A DNA stretch of 64,000 bases from GCA-2712985 sp964515905 (GTDB lineage Bacteria > Pseudomonadota > Alphaproteobacteria > UBA7887). The stretch lies in NCBI GenBank assembly GCA_964515905.1, contig CAZEWK010000086.1, positions 124,001-188,000 on the forward strand, written 5' to 3'. Below the pieces are notes generated by a model. It was given only the letters and a program-made list of their open reading frames with translations, was not told the DNA's origin and did not search any database. How positions within the stretch are numbered: position 1 is the first letter of the stretch; every line of letters begins with the position of its first letter. Below, piece by piece: positions 51,638 through 61,070 of this stretch. A program made the position numbers and the translations under genes.

Positions 51638-52996
51638 ATGGATATGATTAAGATGAAGAAGCCAGTGCTAAAGCCAGCACAGACGACACGAGTGAAGTCA
51701 CTCCGCGGTATAATATCTGCGCCTGGGGACAAATCGATTTCCCATAGAGCTTTAATTCTTGGAGCATTGTCGGCTGGGGAATCACGTATCCAGGGGCTGT
51801 TGACGGCTAGTGACATCGGAAGTGCGGCCAATGCACTACGGCAATGCGGGGTGGATATTACCATCACGGACGATGGATACTGCCAAATTGATGGTGTAGG
51901 GATTGGTGGTCTAGCAGAGCCAGCGGATATCTTGGATCTGGGTAATAGTGGAACTGCAGTTCGTTTATTAATGGGAGTAACTGCCAGCCATCCAATGCAA
52001 GTGATTCTCACTGGTGACGAATCTCTCCGCAAACGACCGATGAAACGGATTGTGGACCCCCTATCACAAATGGGGGCGACAGTAAGCACAGCAATGCACG
52101 GTGGTTTACCTGCCATAGTGACTGGCACTAGTTCTCCGGTGCCAATGACATACCAGGTTCCAGTTGCTTCTGCACAAGTTAAATCTGCAATCTTGTTGGC
52201 TGGGCTCAATGCTCCTGGGAAAACGACGGTCATAGAGAATATCCCTACTCGTGATCATACCGAAAATATGCTTAAGCTCTTTGGAGCTAAGGTCGAGGTG
52301 GTGGTTATAGAAGGAAAAACTCACGTAACTATAGAGGGACAACCAGAACTTTATGCACAACAAATTGTTATTCCTGGCGATCCTTCTTCGGCTTCTTTTC
52401 CTCTGGTTGCTGGTTTAATCACTCCAGATTCTGTGGTGACGGTTAAAGGGGTTGGAATGAACGAGCGTCGGACAGGTTTATATAAAACGCTGTGCGAAAT
52501 GGGCGCAGACATACTTATAGAACCGGGACCAGAGGTTTGTGGTGAACCCGTCGCCACTGTGACCGCCTCAAGTTCTTCTTTGAAGGGAATAGAGGTTCCT
52601 GCTAGTCGGGCACCTTCTATGATCGATGAGTATCCGATCTTAGCCGTCGCAGCCGCCTGCGCTTCAGGAAAAACAGTAATGCAAGGCTTGGGAGAATTAC
52701 GTGTAAAAGAAAGCAATCGGTTGCAAGCTATCATAGAAGGTTTGCATAAATGTGGCGTCAATGCCTCGAGCAGAGGTGATGACCTTACTATAAATGGTTG
52801 CGATGGGGTGGTCCCGGGGGGTGATGGAACCATCATAACCGACAAAGATCACCGCATCGCTATGGCATTTCTAACTCTCGGACTATGCTCCAAGGAATCT
52901 GTTACGGTTGATGATATTTCCATGATAGGAAGCAGTTATCCGCAGTTCATCCCAGACATGAATCTGCTTGGGGCCAAAATCAATTTTGCAAGCTGA
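51638..52996 (+). CDS. aroA: 3-phosphoshikimate 1-carboxyvinyltransferase (EPSP synthase)
   Basis: Sixth step of the shikimate pathway, joining shikimate-3-phosphate and PEP. Class II-like sequence, close to the Agrobacterium CP4 layout: SAPGDKSISHRALILGAL, VPVASAQVKSAILLAGLN, RDHTENMLKLFGA, RAPSMIDEYPILAVAAACA, ELRVKESNRL and DHRIAMAFLTLGL. Gly at about 105 in LGNSGTAVRLL is the glyphosate-site residue, Ala in CP4. Length 452. Its end overlaps the cmk start, so aroA and cmk are coupled; order aroA-cmk-rpsA is typical of alphaproteobacteria. Confidence 0.97.
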   Translation: MDMIKMKKPVLKPAQTTRVKSLRGIISAPGDKSISHRALILGALSAGESRIQGLLTASDIGSAANALRQCGVDITITDDGYCQIDGVGIGGLAEPADILDLGNSGTAVRLLMGVTASHPMQVILTGDESLRKRPMKRIVDPLSQMGATVSTAMHGGLPAIVTGTSSPVPMTYQVPVASAQVKSAILLAGLNAPGKTTVIENIPTRDHTENMLKLFGAKVEVVVIEGKTHVTIEGQPELYAQQIVIPGDPSSASFPLVAGLITPDSVVTVKGVGMNERRTGLYKTLCEMGADILIEPGPEVCGEPVATVTASSSSLKGIEVPASRAPSMIDEYPILAVAAACASGKTVMQGLGELRVKESNRLQAIIEGLHKCGVNASSRGDDLTINGCDGVVPGGDGTIITDKDHRIAMAFLTLGLCSKESVTVDDISMIGSSYPQFIPDMNLLGAKINFAS

Positions 52997-53645
52997 GAAA
53001 AAAATAACGATAGCGGTCGACGGACCCGCTGCATCCGGAAAAGGGACTCTCGCAAAGGTCTTAGCGAAGCGATACAATTTGGCACATTTGGACACTGGCC
53101 TTCTTTATCGCGCTGTTGCAGCGAAAATTATGAAGAATAGTGGGAATGTAGAAGATGAGAATTTGGCAATTTTGGCTGCCCGCCGTTTGGAAATACAGGA
53201 TTTGGTGGCACCAGAACTTCGTGAGGAATTTGTGGGCCGGCTGGCATCCATTATAGCGCTGAAACCCGCAGTCCGCGAGGCTTTGTTGGATTTTCAGCGT
53301 AGTTTTGCACGATTTCCAGGAGGACCAGCGGCTGGAGCGATCTTAGACGGTAGGGACATAGGTTCCGTGGTTTTGCCGAATGCCGATATTAAAATTTTCG
53401 TAACCGCTACGATTGAAGTACGTGCTGAGCGCAGATATCGGGAGTTGCGGGAGCGAGGTGTTAGCAGTATAAGGGCGGAAGTCCTGCACCAAATGAGGGA
53501 ACGCGATGAGCGGGACCGCTATCGTAAAGTTGCACCGATGGTGCCTGCCGATGGCGCCCAATTGTTGGATACAACATATTTGGATGCCGACGCGGCCTTT
53601 GAGGCCGCGTGCAAAATTGTTGCGGCATCTTGGGCAGGAAGCTAA
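52986..53645 (+). CDS. cmk: Cytidylate kinase
   Basis: Phosphorylates CMP and dCMP. P-loop in AVDGPAASGKGTLAKVLA, then HLDTGLLYRAVA, GRDIGSVVLPNADIKIFV and the lid RDERDRYRKVAPMVPA. Length about 219. Start is either TTG 52986 (8 residues before the P-loop strand) or TTG 52968; both lie inside aroA. No ATG is possible. Confidence 0.95.
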   Translation: MQAEKKITIAVDGPAASGKGTLAKVLAKRYNLAHLDTGLLYRAVAAKIMKNSGNVEDENLAILAARRLEIQDLVAPELREEFVGRLASIIALKPAVREALLDFQRSFARFPGGPAAGAILDGRDIGSVVLPNADIKIFVTATIEVRAERRYRELRERGVSSIRAEVLHQMRERDERDRYRKVAPMVPADGAQLLDTTYLDADAAFEAACKIVAASWAGS

Positions 53646-53741
53646 GAAGAAGTTTTTAAGGATACAGTATTACATAGGTCAGATTGATTATGAGTATAGA
53701 GTGTGAAACCCTAACATAGGTTGGAAGAACAGGCATACAGG

Positions 53742-55535
53742 ATGAGTGAATTATCGATGGAAAACGAGAGCCCTGTCAGCGTAGACGAAGATTTTGCAAC
53801 CCTTTTTGAGGAATCGCTGCGTACATCTGAGAAGGTTGAAGGTACGGTGGTCGAGGGCACAGTTATTGCTATCGAGAATGATACGGCAGTCATTGATGTT
53901 GGCTTAAAAGCAGAGGGAAGGGTGCCGCTAAAAGAATTCTCAGCAGCTGGTGCTAATTCCGATATTAATGTTGGGGATAAGGTTGAAGTTTTCCTTGACC
54001 GAATGGAAAACAGAAATGGTGAGGCAGGATTAAGTCGAGAGAGAGCAAGAAGAGAGGAAGCGTGGGTAGAACTTGAGCACGCTTTTGGAGATAGCAAGAA
54101 GGTAGAAGGTAAAATATTTGGCCGAGTCAAAGGTGGATTCACTGTTGACCTTGGTGGTGCAGTAGCCTTTTTACCACAAAGCCAAGTTGATGTTCGGCCC
54201 GTTCGTGATATCGGCCCTTTGATGGGAAACAAACAACCCTTTCAAATACTAAAAATGGATCGCCGCAGAGGAAATATTGTGGTGTCTCGTCGAGCCGTTA
54301 TGGAGGAGTCCCGTGCCGAAGCTCGTGCTGAACTATTGAAGGGTTTGAAAGAAGGTCAAGTTCTGGATGGTGTTGTAAAGAATATTACGGATTATGGGGC
54401 ATTTGTTGATCTGGGGGAAGTTGATGGTCTCCTTCATGTAACCGACATTGCCTGGCGGCGTATTAATCATCCTTCAGAAGCTGTAAGCATTGGTCAGTCA
54501 GTAAAAGTGCAAGTGATACGTTTCAATCTGGAGACGGAACGTATCAGTCTTGGAATGAAGCAACTTGAATCGGATCCATGGGACGACGTATTGGTCAAAT
54601 ACCCTGTAGGGGGCAAATTCGAAGGACGAGTAAGCAATATAACTGACTATGGTGCATTTGTGGAGTTGGAGGCTGGAGTAGAAGGATTAGTTCACGTTTC
54701 CGAAATGAGTTGGACCAAGAAAAACGTGCATCCAGGTAAAATCGTTTCGACTAGTGAGCAGTTAGAAATTATGGTGCTTGACGTTGATTCCGAAAAGCGC
54801 CGTATCAGTTTGGGGCTTAAACAATGTGAGGCTAATCCCTGGGAAGTCGTCGGCGAAATCAATCCTGTGGGTGCCGTTATAGACGGCGAGATCAAAAACG
54901 TCACAGAATTTGGCCTATTTGTTGGCCTTAATGGCGATATAGATGGGCTCATTCATTTGAGTGACTTGTCATGGGAAAAGCCGGGCGAAGAAGCAGTCAA
55001 CGATTACAAAAAGGGTGACAACGTTAAGGCTAAAGTTCTTGAAATTGACATAGAAAAGGAACGCGTCAGCTTGGGCATCAAGCAGTTGTCGGAAGATCCC
55101 TTTTCAAACGCGGCTCGAGAACTGAAAAAGGGGCAAACGGTGACGGGTGTGGTTTCAGGAGTACTAGATAACGGGATCGAAGTTACAATTAATGACTCCA
55201 TAGTTGGTAAGATACGATCTTCAGATTTGGCTCGAGATAGAGGAGAGCAGAGGCCAGACAGATTCTCTGTTGGTGAAAAAGTTGATGCAAAAGTCACTCA
55301 GATTGATCAGGCGGGTCGTAAGATTACGTTGTCAGTAAAGGCCCTTGAACTTGAAGACGAAAAACGGGCGATGGCGGAGTACGGTTCTACGTCAAGTGGC
55401 GCAAGCTTAGGAGAGATACTTGGCGCGGCAATTAGTGAAAAGGAAGAAGCATCTCAGAAAAATATCGATGACGGAAATTCTGACGAAGAAACAACAAATA
55501 GTGCTGGTGAAGTTGCTGAAACCGATCAAGAATGA
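53742..55535 (+). CDS. rpsA: 30S ribosomal protein S1
   Basis: S1 binds mRNA leaders at the 30S platform. The 597-residue protein has six S1 repeats (roughly 25-90, 110-175, 195-265, 280-350, 370-440, 455-525), the best being NITDYGAFVDLGEVDGLLHV, NITDYGAFVELEAGVEGLVHV and NVTEFGLFVGLNGDIDGLIHL, then an acidic tail (DDGNSDEET). ATG 53742 gives MSELSMENESPVS; the frame extends to 53721. Last gene of the aroA-cmk-rpsA set. Confidence 0.97.
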   Translation: MSELSMENESPVSVDEDFATLFEESLRTSEKVEGTVVEGTVIAIENDTAVIDVGLKAEGRVPLKEFSAAGANSDINVGDKVEVFLDRMENRNGEAGLSRERARREEAWVELEHAFGDSKKVEGKIFGRVKGGFTVDLGGAVAFLPQSQVDVRPVRDIGPLMGNKQPFQILKMDRRRGNIVVSRRAVMEESRAEARAELLKGLKEGQVLDGVVKNITDYGAFVDLGEVDGLLHVTDIAWRRINHPSEAVSIGQSVKVQVIRFNLETERISLGMKQLESDPWDDVLVKYPVGGKFEGRVSNITDYGAFVELEAGVEGLVHVSEMSWTKKNVHPGKIVSTSEQLEIMVLDVDSEKRRISLGLKQCEANPWEVVGEINPVGAVIDGEIKNVTEFGLFVGLNGDIDGLIHLSDLSWEKPGEEAVNDYKKGDNVKAKVLEIDIEKERVSLGIKQLSEDPFSNAARELKKGQTVTGVVSGVLDNGIEVTINDSIVGKIRSSDLARDRGEQRPDRFSVGEKVDAKVTQIDQAGRKITLSVKALELEDEKRAMAEYGSTSSGASLGEILGAAISEKEEASQKNIDDGNSDEETTNSAGEVAETDQE

Positions 55536-55626
55536 GATTGGATGACCGAGCAATGGTTAAAAGCGAGAGTTTCAGCAATCAGGTAATATTGCCAGTGAAC
55601 GTCAGGTCCTTTTTGGTGCCTGAGCA

Positions 55627-56544
55627 GTGTCTTTAGAAACTGATATTTATATTGATCGAAATCAGTTAAAACGCCGCCTGGCTTCCTGGCGGCTGGTTGC
55701 AATATTGGCGATTATATCTTTATTTGCGATTTTTGTTGGTAGGGATCTGTTGGTCTTTGGGCGCCAACATGTCGCAATAATTAATATAGACGGATTTATA
55801 TCTACTGATACGAATTTGGAAAAGTCGGTTCGGGCCTTGGCAATGGACACAAAGGTCTCTGCGGTAATTGTTAATGTCAATAGCCCGGGAGGTGAGACAG
55901 CTGCAAGTGAAAGCCTTTACGAGGCACTTCGATCTGTTGGTGAAAAAAAGCCATTGGTTGCAGTGATGGGTGGTGTTGCTGCATCCGGTGGCTATATGGC
56001 GGCGATTGCCGCAGATCAAATTTTCGCTCGAAAAAGTACAATCACAGGTTCGATCGGTGTAGTGCTCCAAACAACCAACATAGTGGGGCTAATGCAAAAG
56101 ATTGGTGTTGAGAATGAAATAATTCGAAGTGGTCCACTCAAGGCGCGCCCTAATCCACTTGAACCATTTGATGCCGAGTCACGTTTAGTCAATCAGAAGC
56201 TTGTCGATGACGTGGAGGAGATGTTCAAAAATATGATCATTGAACGTCGTGGTTTAGAGCGAGAACTAGTAGATGCTCTTTCCGATGGGAGAGTGTATAG
56301 CGGAAAAACAGCGCATAAGAATGGTTTAATAGACTCCTTGGGTGGAATATCTGATGCTCGGACTTGGTTAAATGAAGTGCATGGAATATCAGAAACTTTG
56401 CCTGAATGGCTGGTGGTAAGGCCAAAGACGAGACATTGGCTCGATTGGATATTTTCGGCGGTATCTCAAGGGGGCAACATAGGGACAAGTGTTACACTTG
56501 ACGGACTTGTTTCTGTTTGGCAACCTTTTGATATAATAAAATGA
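55627..56544 (+). CDS. sppA: Signal peptide peptidase SppA (S49 family)
   Basis: A membrane-anchored serine protease that clears cleaved signal peptides. One N-terminal helix (about residues 21-45, WRLVAILAIISLFAIFVG), then the S49 fold: SAVIVNVNSPGGETAASE, catalytic Ser in GGVAASGGYMAAIAAD, GSIGVVLQ and the general-base Lys in SGPLKARPNPLEPF. Length 305, the short form. GTG start at 55627. It lies between rpsA and ihfB, a conserved placement. Confidence 0.94.
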   Translation: MSLETDIYIDRNQLKRRLASWRLVAILAIISLFAIFVGRDLLVFGRQHVAIINIDGFISTDTNLEKSVRALAMDTKVSAVIVNVNSPGGETAASESLYEALRSVGEKKPLVAVMGGVAASGGYMAAIAADQIFARKSTITGSIGVVLQTTNIVGLMQKIGVENEIIRSGPLKARPNPLEPFDAESRLVNQKLVDDVEEMFKNMIIERRGLERELVDALSDGRVYSGKTAHKNGLIDSLGGISDARTWLNEVHGISETLPEWLVVRPKTRHWLDWIFSAVSQGGNIGTSVTLDGLVSVWQPFDIIK

Positions 56545-56730
56545 AACCAGCGATCGTTGGCTTGAAACTCTAAGGGTAGTATCGTGGATTTGGGGTTGTG
56601 CCTTTTCTAACTGTTCAGAGGCCCTTGCAAGTTGTACGGTTTCATTGGGTTGACCGGCTACCTCTAGCTGGTTCAGTCGGTTAGATTTAGGTAACACACT
56701 AAATACTGCGGCCAAAAGTGAGTATCTTGG

Positions 56731-57015
56731 ATGACTAAGTCAGAACTAATACTCCAGTTAGCTGAAGCGAATCCGCATTTGTATCAGCGAGACATAGAGA
56801 AAATAGTATCAACAATTTTTGATCAAATTACGGGAGCTCTTGCTCGGGGCGATCGAGTAGAACTTCGAGGCTTCGGGGCGTTCTCTACCAAAAGACGTGG
56901 CGCCAGAGTTGGACGAAATCCTCGGACCGGCGTTGCTGTGGAAGTACCGGAAAAAGCAGTGCCATTTTTTAAGTCTGGGAAAGGCCTCCGTGCCCGGCTG
57001 AATGTCGATTCATAG
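56731..57015 (+). CDS. ihfB: Integration host factor beta subunit
   Basis: DNA-bending protein of the HU/IHF family, 94 residues. The DNA-clamping arm signature is RGARVGRNPRTGVAVEVPEK, the N-terminal MTKSELILQLAEANP and the helix with GDRVELRGFGAFSTKRR are typical. It acts with IhfA, not in the window. The 186-base gap upstream shows no gene. Confidence 0.96.
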   Translation: MTKSELILQLAEANPHLYQRDIEKIVSTIFDQITGALARGDRVELRGFGAFSTKRRGARVGRNPRTGVAVEVPEKAVPFFKSGKGLRARLNVDS

Positions 57016-57041
57016 GCAACCTGTCCGTGTGAGGTGGTGGT

Positions 57042-57401
57042 TTGGTTTGGCTTAAATTTGTTTTGAGCATCCTCTTTTTTCTGTTTGGTATACTATTTGT
57101 GGTGTTTGCCCTTTCCAACCGGGAAAATCTGATCATTTCTCTGTTTCCCTTTTCCCTAGTTGTTGAAGGGCCTGTGTATATGGTGCTTTTTGTCGTTCTG
57201 TTCGTTGGTACAATGATTGGGGGAATGGCGACATGGTTGTCAGCTTCTCAAGCACGGCGAAGACATCGGGCCCAAGAGCGTCACCTAATCTGGTTAAGGG
57301 CTAAATTGGGTGATGGAAACACTATTCCTGAAACGAGTTTATTGAGTAGTAAAAAAGTAAGGGCGGATATCAGGCAGGCGAAACCAAAGGCGGAAACCTG
57401 A
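57042..57401 (+). CDS. LapA-domain (DUF1049) membrane protein
   Basis: A 119-residue protein with two membrane helices (FVLSILFFLFGILFVVFALS and GPVYMVLFVVLFVGTMIGGM) around a short NRENLIISLFPF segment, the LapA/YciS form, then a basic tail (QARRRHRAQERHLIWLRAK). In E. coli LapA acts with LapB in lipopolysaccharide control; role here inferred. TTG start at 57042 with GAGGTGG upstream. Follows ihfB by 26 bases, as in most alphaproteobacteria. Confidence 0.85.
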   Translation: MVWLKFVLSILFFLFGILFVVFALSNRENLIISLFPFSLVVEGPVYMVLFVVLFVGTMIGGMATWLSASQARRRHRAQERHLIWLRAKLGDGNTIPETSLLSSKKVRADIRQAKPKAET

Positions 57402-57465
57402 AATGAGGTCTATATTATCAGGAGCCGTTGTTCCTATGTAAGTGGGAGTTCAGAATTATCAGTAA

Positions 57466-57482
57466 CCAGTATAATGTACTGG
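57466..57482 (+). promoter_or_regulatory. 17-base palindrome just upstream of pyrF
   Basis: CCAGTA (57466-57471), TAATG, TACTGG (57477-57482): perfect 6-bp arms ending 13 bases before the pyrF ATG, overlapping a TATAAT word and leaving GGCGGGAA as ribosome binding site. It may be an operator or an mRNA hairpin that hides the ribosome binding site. Confidence 0.35.
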
Positions 57483-57495
57483 CGGGAATTTATGT

Positions 57496-58233
57496 ATGGT
57501 AGTTAGTAAAAATAGTCGCCAGATTTTCTGCGCGATCGATACCGATGACTTGGAGGCAGCAAAATCACTTTCGTCTTCGATACGGCATTTTGTTGGGGGA
57601 ATTAAAATAGGATCCCAATTTTTTTGCACATATGGTCCTCCAGGCCTTGAGATAATGCGAGCATTAGGTCTTCCCGTTTTCTTAGACTTAAAACTTTTTG
57701 ACATTCCAAATACAGTAGCTGCTGCCGTTGTTTCTGCAGGCAAATTCAATCCGTTTATGATGACGCTTCATGCTAGTGGCGGGAAAGCTATGATGAGGGC
57801 AGCGGTCGATGCAAATAAAACCGCTGCAGATGCGTCTGGAACGGATAAACCACTTCTCCTGGGAGTAACTGTATTGACCAGTTTTGATGAAAGCGATCTT
57901 GATGAAATTGGTGTCAAATCCCGCGTACTTGATCAAGTGTCCCGTTTGGCTTCGCTGGCACAAGCCAGCGGTTTGGATGGAGTAGTTTGCTCTGCCCATG
58001 AAATAGAGATACTCCGGTCACGTTGCGGAAATGATTTTAAGTTAGTTGTACCGGGAATACGACCGACTTGGGCGTCTACCCAAGATCAAAAGAGAGTCCT
58101 GAGTCCTTCCGAGGCTATCGCACGAGGTGCCGATTACCTTGTAATTGGCAGGCCGATCACCAGTGCTGAGAATCCCAGTGCTGCAGCACGTCAAATAGCT
58201 TCCGAACTTTCTAATTTAGAGACACCTAGTTGA
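57496..58233 (+). CDS. pyrF: Orotidine 5'-phosphate decarboxylase
   Basis: Last step of UMP synthesis. Catalytic motif FLDLKLFDIPNTVAAA with Asp-Lys-Asp in DLKLFD, AIDTDDLEAAKSL near the N-terminus, GVVCSAHEIEILR and VVPGIRPTWAS and VIGRPITSAENPSAAAR at the phosphate end. Length 245. Its stop overlaps the trpF ATG (TGATG). Confidence 0.96.
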   Translation: MVVSKNSRQIFCAIDTDDLEAAKSLSSSIRHFVGGIKIGSQFFCTYGPPGLEIMRALGLPVFLDLKLFDIPNTVAAAVVSAGKFNPFMMTLHASGGKAMMRAAVDANKTAADASGTDKPLLLGVTVLTSFDESDLDEIGVKSRVLDQVSRLASLAQASGLDGVVCSAHEIEILRSRCGNDFKLVVPGIRPTWASTQDQKRVLSPSEAIARGADYLVIGRPITSAENPSAAARQIASELSNLETPS

Positions 58234-58889
58234 TGTTAACTTCCGGTTTAACAGCAAAAATCTGCGGCTTATCCGATCCGTTGGCTGTATCAGCTGCGGT
58301 TGACGGTCGTGCACAATTTGTGGGGTTTGTGTTTTATCCTCCGTCACCAAGATCGTTGATGCCGGCGGCCGCCGGAACATTGGCCCGGTTGTTGCCGCAG
58401 TCGGTATATCCTGTTGGGGTATTTTTTGAGCCAAGCGATACCGAGTTAGACAGTGTAATAAAAAACATACCCAACGTCCTTATTCAACTCCATGGTTGTG
58501 AGAGTCCGAAACGGGTGGTCGATATAAAAGCCCGACTGGGTGCGCCTATAATCAAAGCAATTTCCGTTGCTACGGAAGATGATCTAAAAACTGCGGACAA
58601 GTATAAAAATATTGTTGACTGGCTTTTGTTTGATTCTAAAGCCCCGGTCAGCAAGCATAAAGCACTTCCCGGAGGGAATGGTTTGGCATTTGACTGGTCA
58701 GTCCTCAGTGATAGAAAATGGAAAGTGCCTTGGTTATTATCTGGTGGTCTTACAGCTGGCAATCTTGCTGAGGCGGTATCCTCGACTCGTGCACGCGCCG
58801 TGGATGTTTCTTCAGGTGTGGAAGATGCGCGTGGACAGAAGGACCCTGAACGGATACGAGAGTTTTTAGAGGTAGTGCATGCCATATAG
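58233..58889 (+). CDS. trpF: Phosphoribosylanthranilate isomerase
   Basis: Amadori rearrangement in tryptophan synthesis. The catalytic Cys is in AKICGLSDPLA near residue 11 and the catalytic Asp in WLLFDSKAP. FVFYPPSPRSL, VLIQLHGCES, WLLSGGLTAGNLAEAV and AVDVSSGVEDARGQKD are family landmarks. ATG 58233 overlaps the pyrF stop; a TTG just before would add one residue. trpF-trpB-trpA follow in order. Confidence 0.95.
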   Translation: MLTSGLTAKICGLSDPLAVSAAVDGRAQFVGFVFYPPSPRSLMPAAAGTLARLLPQSVYPVGVFFEPSDTELDSVIKNIPNVLIQLHGCESPKRVVDIKARLGAPIIKAISVATEDDLKTADKYKNIVDWLLFDSKAPVSKHKALPGGNGLAFDWSVLSDRKWKVPWLLSGGLTAGNLAEAVSSTRARAVDVSSGVEDARGQKDPERIREFLEVVHAI

Positions 58890-58934
58890 AACGAAAAAAG
58901 TAACTTTGTTGGGTGAACGAATAACAAACTTATC

Positions 58935-58949
58935 TGACAGCCACTGTCA
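58935..58949 (+). promoter_or_regulatory. 15-base palindrome upstream of trpB
   Basis: TGACAG (58935-58940), CCA, CTGTCA (58944-58949): a perfect 6-bp inverted repeat, 62 bases before the trpB ATG in a 121-base gap. It could be an operator for trpBA; no Trp codon-rich leader peptide is seen. Confidence 0.3.
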
Positions 58950-59010
58950 CCGCTGATTTAGGTGTGCTCAAATCCAATATTTTCTAACATAAAGCCTGGT
59001 TTTTGAAAGA

Positions 59011-60228
59011 ATGACAAAACTCAATACATACTATGACGGACCAGATGAGCGTGGATATTTTGGTAAATTCGGTGGGCGGTTTGTAGCGGAAACCCTTATG
59101 CCTCTTATTTTGGAGTTGGAAGCAGCATACAAATCAGCCAAGAATGACCCAAAATTTTCCCAGGAAATTTCAAGATATTTTAATACTTATGTAGGAAGGC
59201 CAAGCCCACTTTATTTTGCTGAACGCTTAACGCCACAGCTTGGTGGGGCAAAAATTTACCTTAAAAGAGATGAATTGAATCACACTGGTGCACATAAAAT
59301 TAACAACTGTATAGGACAAATACTTCTCGCAAAACGTATGGGCAAAAAACGAATTATTGCTGAGACAGGGGCTGGCCAACATGGCGTGGCTACTGCGACT
59401 GTTTGTGCGCTAATGGGTTTGTCATGTGTGGTCTATATGGGCGAAGTAGATATTGAACGGCAACGGCCTAACGTGTTTAGGATGAAGTTGCTTGGAGCTG
59501 AGGTGGTGCCTGTGACCTCGGGCTCTCGGACTTTAAAGGACGCCATGAATGAGGCATTAAGAGACTGGGTGACAAATGTGGACAATACCTATTATCTAAT
59601 TGGTACAGTAGCGGGCCCACATCCTTACCCTGAGATGGTCAGGGACTTCCAGTCAATAATTGGGGAGGAAGTTCGCACTCAACTGGCGGAGGTAGAGGGA
59701 ATCAATCGTTTACCGGATTCCCTAGTCGCTTGTATCGGTGGTGGGTCAAATGCGATGGGCTTGTTTTATCCATTTTTGGAGAACAATAATGTTCAGATGT
59801 TAGGTGTAGAGGCCGGTGGAGAGGGAGTCGAAAGCGGAAGACATGCCGCTTCTTTGAGTGCAGGCCGCCCCGGAGTTTTGCATGGAAACCGAACTTACCT
59901 TTTGCAGAATAGAGACGGTCAAATAACAGAGGCCCACTCTATATCAGCGGGGCTAGATTATCCTGGCATTGGGCCGGAACATGCTTGGTTACATGAGACC
60001 GGTCGCGTTAGTTACGTTTCGGTGACGGATAGAGAAGCACTTGCAGCATTTCAATTTTGTGCAGAATTTGAGGGGATTCTTCCAGCACTAGAACCGGCAC
60101 ACGCGCTTGCGCATGTGATGAAAATAGCTCCTACGCTGCCAAACGACCATATTATAGTGATGAATATGTGCGGTCGAGGCGACAAAGATATATTTACAGT
60201 TGCAGAAGCGTTGGGGGTTAACCTCTAA
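59011..60228 (+). CDS. trpB: Tryptophan synthase beta chain
   Basis: Joins indole and serine with pyridoxal phosphate. The cofactor Lys is in HTGAHKINNCIGQILLAKR, followed by ETGAGQHGVATATVCALMG; GGGSNAMGLFYPF binds the phosphate, and AGLDYPGIGPEHAWL is conserved. Length 405. One-base overlap with trpA (TAATG), so the complex subunits are made together. Confidence 0.98.
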   Translation: MTKLNTYYDGPDERGYFGKFGGRFVAETLMPLILELEAAYKSAKNDPKFSQEISRYFNTYVGRPSPLYFAERLTPQLGGAKIYLKRDELNHTGAHKINNCIGQILLAKRMGKKRIIAETGAGQHGVATATVCALMGLSCVVYMGEVDIERQRPNVFRMKLLGAEVVPVTSGSRTLKDAMNEALRDWVTNVDNTYYLIGTVAGPHPYPEMVRDFQSIIGEEVRTQLAEVEGINRLPDSLVACIGGGSNAMGLFYPFLENNNVQMLGVEAGGEGVESGRHAASLSAGRPGVLHGNRTYLLQNRDGQITEAHSISAGLDYPGIGPEHAWLHETGRVSYVSVTDREALAAFQFCAEFEGILPALEPAHALAHVMKIAPTLPNDHIIVMNMCGRGDKDIFTVAEALGVNL

Positions 60229-61070
60229 TGGCTGCCAGTGGAGAGGGTGATCGACTTGAACGACTATTCCAGAAACTACAAATAGAACGGCGCACAGCGC
60301 TGATTACTTTTGTTACAGCGGGCGACCCCGATCTGTCTAGTAGCCTTGAAATATTAAAAGGATTGCCTGGTGCGGGCGCTGATATTATAGAACTTGGTAT
60401 GCCGTTCACGGATCCAATGGCGGACGGTCCTTCCATTCAAGCTGCTGGTCTTAGGGCTTTGGCAGCAGGGCAAAATATGCAGCGTACATTGCAAATGGTT
60501 GAGAAGTTTCGACTGAACGATCATAGCACTCCTGTCATATTGATGGGCTACTATAATCCAATCTTCGCCTATGGGGTTCCTTCGTTTGTAAAAAAAGCTG
60601 TGGAAGTAGGAGTAGATGGCTTGATTGTTGTTGACCTTCCACCCGAAACCGATGACGAACTATGTGTGCCAGCAAAAGATAAGGGGCTACATTTTATTCG
60701 TTTAGCGACACCGACTACTAATGACGCGCGTCTTCCTATGGTCCTTCAAAATACAAGTGGTTTTCTTTATTATGTTTCAATAACTGGGATTACTGGCGCG
60801 AGTGCAGCTGGTCCGGAGAACGTTAAGGTGGCCGTTAATCGTTTGCGTGGGTTTACAGATCTTCCCATAGCTGTGGGATTTGGGATTCGGACACCTAGGC
60901 AAGCGGGAGAAGTTGCAGCTGTCGCTGATGCGGTAGTGGTGGGGTCCGCTCTGGTTGACGAAGTTACCAGGGCAATATCTAGCGGAGGCGATCCGATTAA
61001 AAATGTCCTGACGTTGACAGTGGATCTAGCTGCGGAAATTCGGAAAACAGATAACAGGATACAAACATGA
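60228..61070 (+). CDS. trpA: Tryptophan synthase alpha chain
   Basis: Releases indole from indole-3-glycerol phosphate. Catalytic Glu and Asp are in IIELGMPFTDPMADGPSIQ; LMGYYNPIFAYG, GLIVVDLPPETDDELC and VGFGIRTPRQAGEVA follow. Length 280. The stop overlaps the accD start by 4 bases. Confidence 0.98.
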   Translation: MAASGEGDRLERLFQKLQIERRTALITFVTAGDPDLSSSLEILKGLPGAGADIIELGMPFTDPMADGPSIQAAGLRALAAGQNMQRTLQMVEKFRLNDHSTPVILMGYYNPIFAYGVPSFVKKAVEVGVDGLIVVDLPPETDDELCVPAKDKGLHFIRLATPTTNDARLPMVLQNTSGFLYYVSITGITGASAAGPENVKVAVNRLRGFTDLPIAVGFGIRTPRQAGEVAAVADAVVVGSALVDEVTRAISSGGDPIKNVLTLTVDLAAEIRKTDNRIQT

